The notes beneath the pieces are model-generated. The model searched no databases and was not told the origin of the DNA. It was given only the letters and a program-made list of their open reading frames with translations. Source: Butyricimonas paravirosa (GTDB taxonomy: Bacteria; Bacteroidota; Bacteroidia; Bacteroidales; Marinifilaceae). Taken from it: a stretch of DNA of 64,000 bases. Location of the stretch: the NCBI RefSeq assembly GCF_032878955.1, contig NZ_CP043839.1, forward strand, positions 3,906,001 through 3,970,000. The letters run 5' to 3'. The position numbers were made by a program, and so were the translations under genes. Positions 61,500 to 64,000 of this stretch are shown here, piece by piece. How positions within the stretch are numbered: position 1 is the first letter of the stretch; each line of letters starts with the position of its first letter.

Positions 61500-63002
61500 A
61501 TGAAATTGAAATATGTAATTATCGTGTTGATCGCTCTGTTGTCGTTCTCGTCATGTAACGACTGGCTGGACGTGGTTCCGCAGGGACAAGTGCAGGGCGA
61601 AGATTTGCTTACGGACGAGAAGGGATATAATTCTGCCTTGGATGGTATTTATTATAAGTTGACTTCGGAGACACTTTACGGGATGGAATTATCGTTCGGG
61701 ATGATGGACGTGTTGGCTCAATACTGGGATTTGTCCACGAAGACGAAGAATCCTTATTACAAACAATCGTTGTTTGACTACGAGGATGCAACTTCAAAAA
61801 CTCGTTTCAAGGCAATTTGGTCCATGATGTACCAGGGGATCACGCAGGCCAATTATATTTTGGAATCTTTGGAAGGGAACCGGGACAAGATCAAGTATGC
61901 CGAATTGATAGAGGGAGAGGCGTATGCTTTGAGAGCTTTTATCCACATGGAATTGGCGTCTATGTATGGTCCGGTGATTCGCACGGAGGCCGATTTGGAT
62001 AAGGAATGTATCGCTTACCGCACGGAGTATAACGTGAAGGCACAGGAATTTGAATCCATGCGTTCCGTGTTGACGAAAGCCAAGGAAGACTTGACAAAGG
62101 CAGAAGAATTGTTGAAAAATGATCCGATCGTTGAGAATAAACGTTACGGGAACGGAAATAGTTCTATGCTTGATTATCATGCCGTGTTGGAAAGAAGGGG
62201 TGACCGGATGAACCTGTATGCCGTGAAAGGATTGTTGATGCGGGTGGAACTGGCATTGATGAATAAAGCGGGGGCCCGGCAGTTGGCCGTGAACTTGATT
62301 GATGAGTGTAAATCCACCGAGTTATTTACCTTGACGGACAAGACGGATAAACTGTATGATATTAACATGGGCGAGGAGATGTTGTTGGGATTCTACAAGA
62401 ATGACCTGTGGGAAGTGGCCCGAGATACTTTCGGAATGGAAAAAGGGAATGCCGAGGCAAATTTCTGTATTACTCCCAACCAGTATGATATATACCTGAA
62501 TGAACTTTACGGGCGGGCCCCGGATGGTTCGGGTACGGATAATCGTTTGCGTGTTTGGTTCCAGAGGCCTTCTTCCGGTGCGGATTATTACAATTTCCAG
62601 AAACTTTACGAAACCTCGCATCCCGGCACGATATATTTGCCTTACTACCCGGAGGTGGCTATCTTGAAACTGTCCGAAGTGTACTATGTCGCCTGCGAAA
62701 CATCGATTGGAGTGGATAACGGGAAAGCGTTGGAGTATCTGAACGAGGTAAGGGATTCCCGGAATCTGGCTAAATTGGCAGGTCCATACGGAAATGAGGA
62801 ATTGATGGAATACTTGATGCGGGAGATGCGAAAAGATTTTATAGGGGAAGGTCGGATGTGGCCTATTTACAAGAGGCTGTACCGGGATTTCTACGTGCGT
62901 CAAGGGGTAATTATTGCCCCGACGGAGGACAAGTACGTGTTCCCTATCCCGGATGAAGAATACGAGTATTCCCCCAACACGAACCCCAAAGGAGACAAGT
63001 AA
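61500..63002 (+). CDS. SusD/RagB family lipoprotein (locus C)
   Basis: Surface nutrient-binding lipoprotein of about 500 residues. Lipobox SFSSC, then NDWLDVVPQGQVQGEDLLTD. Helices include GYNSALDGIYYKLTSETLYGM and EGEAYALRAFIHMELASMYG. The C-terminus has LMREMRKDFIGEGRMWPIYKRL. ATG 61500 starts the signal peptide; 61488 is a possible alternative. It is paralogous to the locus A SusD by order and length. Confidence 0.93.
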   Translation: MKLKYVIIVLIALLSFSSCNDWLDVVPQGQVQGEDLLTDEKGYNSALDGIYYKLTSETLYGMELSFGMMDVLAQYWDLSTKTKNPYYKQSLFDYEDATSKTRFKAIWSMMYQGITQANYILESLEGNRDKIKYAELIEGEAYALRAFIHMELASMYGPVIRTEADLDKECIAYRTEYNVKAQEFESMRSVLTKAKEDLTKAEELLKNDPIVENKRYGNGNSSMLDYHAVLERRGDRMNLYAVKGLLMRVELALMNKAGARQLAVNLIDECKSTELFTLTDKTDKLYDINMGEEMLLGFYKNDLWEVARDTFGMEKGNAEANFCITPNQYDIYLNELYGRAPDGSGTDNRLRVWFQRPSSGADYYNFQKLYETSHPGTIYLPYYPEVAILKLSEVYYVACETSIGVDNGKALEYLNEVRDSRNLAKLAGPYGNEELMEYLMREMRKDFIGEGRMWPIYKRLYRDFYVRQGVIIAPTEDKYVFPIPDEEYEYSPNTNPKGDK

Positions 63003-63022
63003 CCTAATAAGCGAGTTATACT

Positions 63023-63808
63023 ATGAAAAAGATAATATTATATATGATCATGGCTATTGCCGGCATGATAGCCGTGTCCTGTGATAAGGCGATAGATGAG
63101 TTTGATAACTCAACGAATTATATTTATTTCGATATGCCATTCGTTCTGGATCAATACGGGAGAAAGACAACTGTCCGGGAGGATAGCTTGATGTATTCTT
63201 TTGCTATGGACGATCCGTCGATGACGGAATACACGTTTAAAATTCCGGTAAATTCTGTTGGTCTGGTGACCGATCAGGACCGGGGTTTTAAAGTGGTTGT
63301 TGAATCGGGAACCGCTACTGGAAATGATTGGGATGAAACGTCTTTATCCAAAGGGATGATCCCGGCAGGTGAATTGATTGATACTTTGCGGGTGACCGTG
63401 AAACGTACCGATGTCTTGAAAAAAGAGTGGAGAACAATCACCTTTCGTTTGGAACAGAATGAACATTTTGCACTGGGAGCCGCGGAGTTGTTGAAGGCTA
63501 AAATATCCTTCACCGATATTTTGCAACCCCCAACTTGGTGGGCTACCTGGGAAAGATATTTTGGTGAATTTTCTCGTGAGAAGTATGCCAAGTGGCAGGA
63601 AATCTATTATTTGGGAGCCGATCCCAATTTGGAGAAATACGGTCCGGATACCGGTAAACAGTTATACTGGGGACAAATGCCTTATTACACGATGTCCAGT
63701 TGGTACCCTTCAACATTTATGTTTATTCGTAAGTTGAAGCAGTATTTTATTGATAACGAGGTGTACCCGGACGGGGATACTTCCAAACCCAGAATCACTC
63801 TTCCTTAA
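63023..63808 (+). CDS. DUF4843 lipoprotein (locus C)
   Basis: 261-residue lipoprotein (lipobox IAVSC) of the DUF4843 family: YIYFDMPFVLDQYGRKTTVRE, then EYTFKIPVNSVGLVTDQDRGFKV, and the TWWATWERYFGEFSREKYAKW segment also seen in the locus A paralogue. It probably belongs to the surface uptake complex. No catalytic residues are recognised. Confidence 0.86.
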   Translation: MKKIILYMIMAIAGMIAVSCDKAIDEFDNSTNYIYFDMPFVLDQYGRKTTVREDSLMYSFAMDDPSMTEYTFKIPVNSVGLVTDQDRGFKVVVESGTATGNDWDETSLSKGMIPAGELIDTLRVTVKRTDVLKKEWRTITFRLEQNEHFALGAAELLKAKISFTDILQPPTWWATWERYFGEFSREKYAKWQEIYYLGADPNLEKYGPDTGKQLYWGQMPYYTMSSWYPSTFMFIRKLKQYFIDNEVYPDGDTSKPRITLP

Positions 63809-63826
63809 TCCTTAAACCTGTTTATT

Positions 63827-64000
63827 ATGAAAAAGAATATAACGATATATCTACTTTTGCTGGCAGCGATATTTTTCGCTTGTTCGGAAGATAAAGGAAA
63901 TTACGATTATGCCCCTGCCAATAATTTGAAAATTAAAGGTATTCCCACGGATACCGCCGTGCAGAGTTACGAGGTATTGAAGTTGGTGCCGGAATTTGAG
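63827..64000 (+). CDS. PKD-like family lipoprotein, 5' end only (locus C)
   Basis: The first 58 residues of a lipoprotein: signal peptide and lipobox (AAIFFAC), then SEDKGNYDYAPANN, the same CxEDKGxY start as the locus A PKD-like protein (ACYEDKGKYSLIDYN). The frame is open to the end of the window. Gene order predicts a DUF5117-type metalloprotease downstream. Confidence 0.8.
   Translation, partial: MKKNITIYLLLLAAIFFACSEDKGNYDYAPANNLKIKGIPTDTAVQSYEVLKLVPEFE

Overview
This window looks like chromosomal DNA from a gut Bacteroidales bacterium. Three complete or near-complete SusC/SusD outer-membrane uptake loci, each preceded by its own ECF sigma and FecR-type anti-sigma gene, point to Bacteroidota. 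So do many class II lipoproteins and promoters of the Bacteroidota form TTTG-N19/20-TAnnTTTG. The DsrC/DsrK-like genes and the overall style suggest Odoribacteraceae (Butyricimonas/Odoribacter-like), but that family assignment is inference.

1-9,507 holds housekeeping and redox genes: a flavodoxin divergent from an AraC regulator, a MutY-like glycosylase, an LruC-domain lipoprotein, and glycine C-acetyltransferase (kbl). It also holds a minus-strand sulfur/electron-transfer cluster: a DsrC protein with both redox cysteines, a NarI/DsrM-like haem b membrane protein, a DsrK/HdrD-like iron-sulfur protein, then a cysteine desulfurase-family enzyme. 9,780-15,813 has a hybrid periplasmic-binding sensor kinase, a two-gene lipoprotein pair in AT-richer DNA, and tRNA-Asn.

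16,041-30,845 is uptake locus A: sigma, FecR, SusC, SusD, DUF4843 lipoprotein, PKD-like lipoprotein and two tandem DUF5117-type metalloproteases. The second protease has lost all three zinc-binding histidines. A GldA/GldFG-type ABC transporter follows (31,037-34,273). 34,800-42,858 has an alpha-L-fucosidase with YggL, an M13 peptidase, and a tightly overlapping operon of DUF169 protein, small membrane protein, unusual ABC ATPase and a MutS-like ATPase lacking mismatch-recognition domains.

42,961-51,707 is uptake locus B: sigma, FecR, SusC, SusD and a protein with a C-terminal DsbD-like domain. 51,729-55,612 is the riboflavin operon ribD-ribE-ribBA-ribH, with its own promoter, FMN riboswitch and terminator. 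56,200 to the window end is uptake locus C. It repeats the gene order of locus A and is cut off inside the PKD-like lipoprotein gene.

Five long palindromic intergenic repeats of one family (about 5.7, 25.3, 30.9, 34.3 and 55.6 kb) separate transcription units. They share modular G/C-rich arms, and some have terminal arms of the form GGGGcTGtCCaAAAAGTCATTT.
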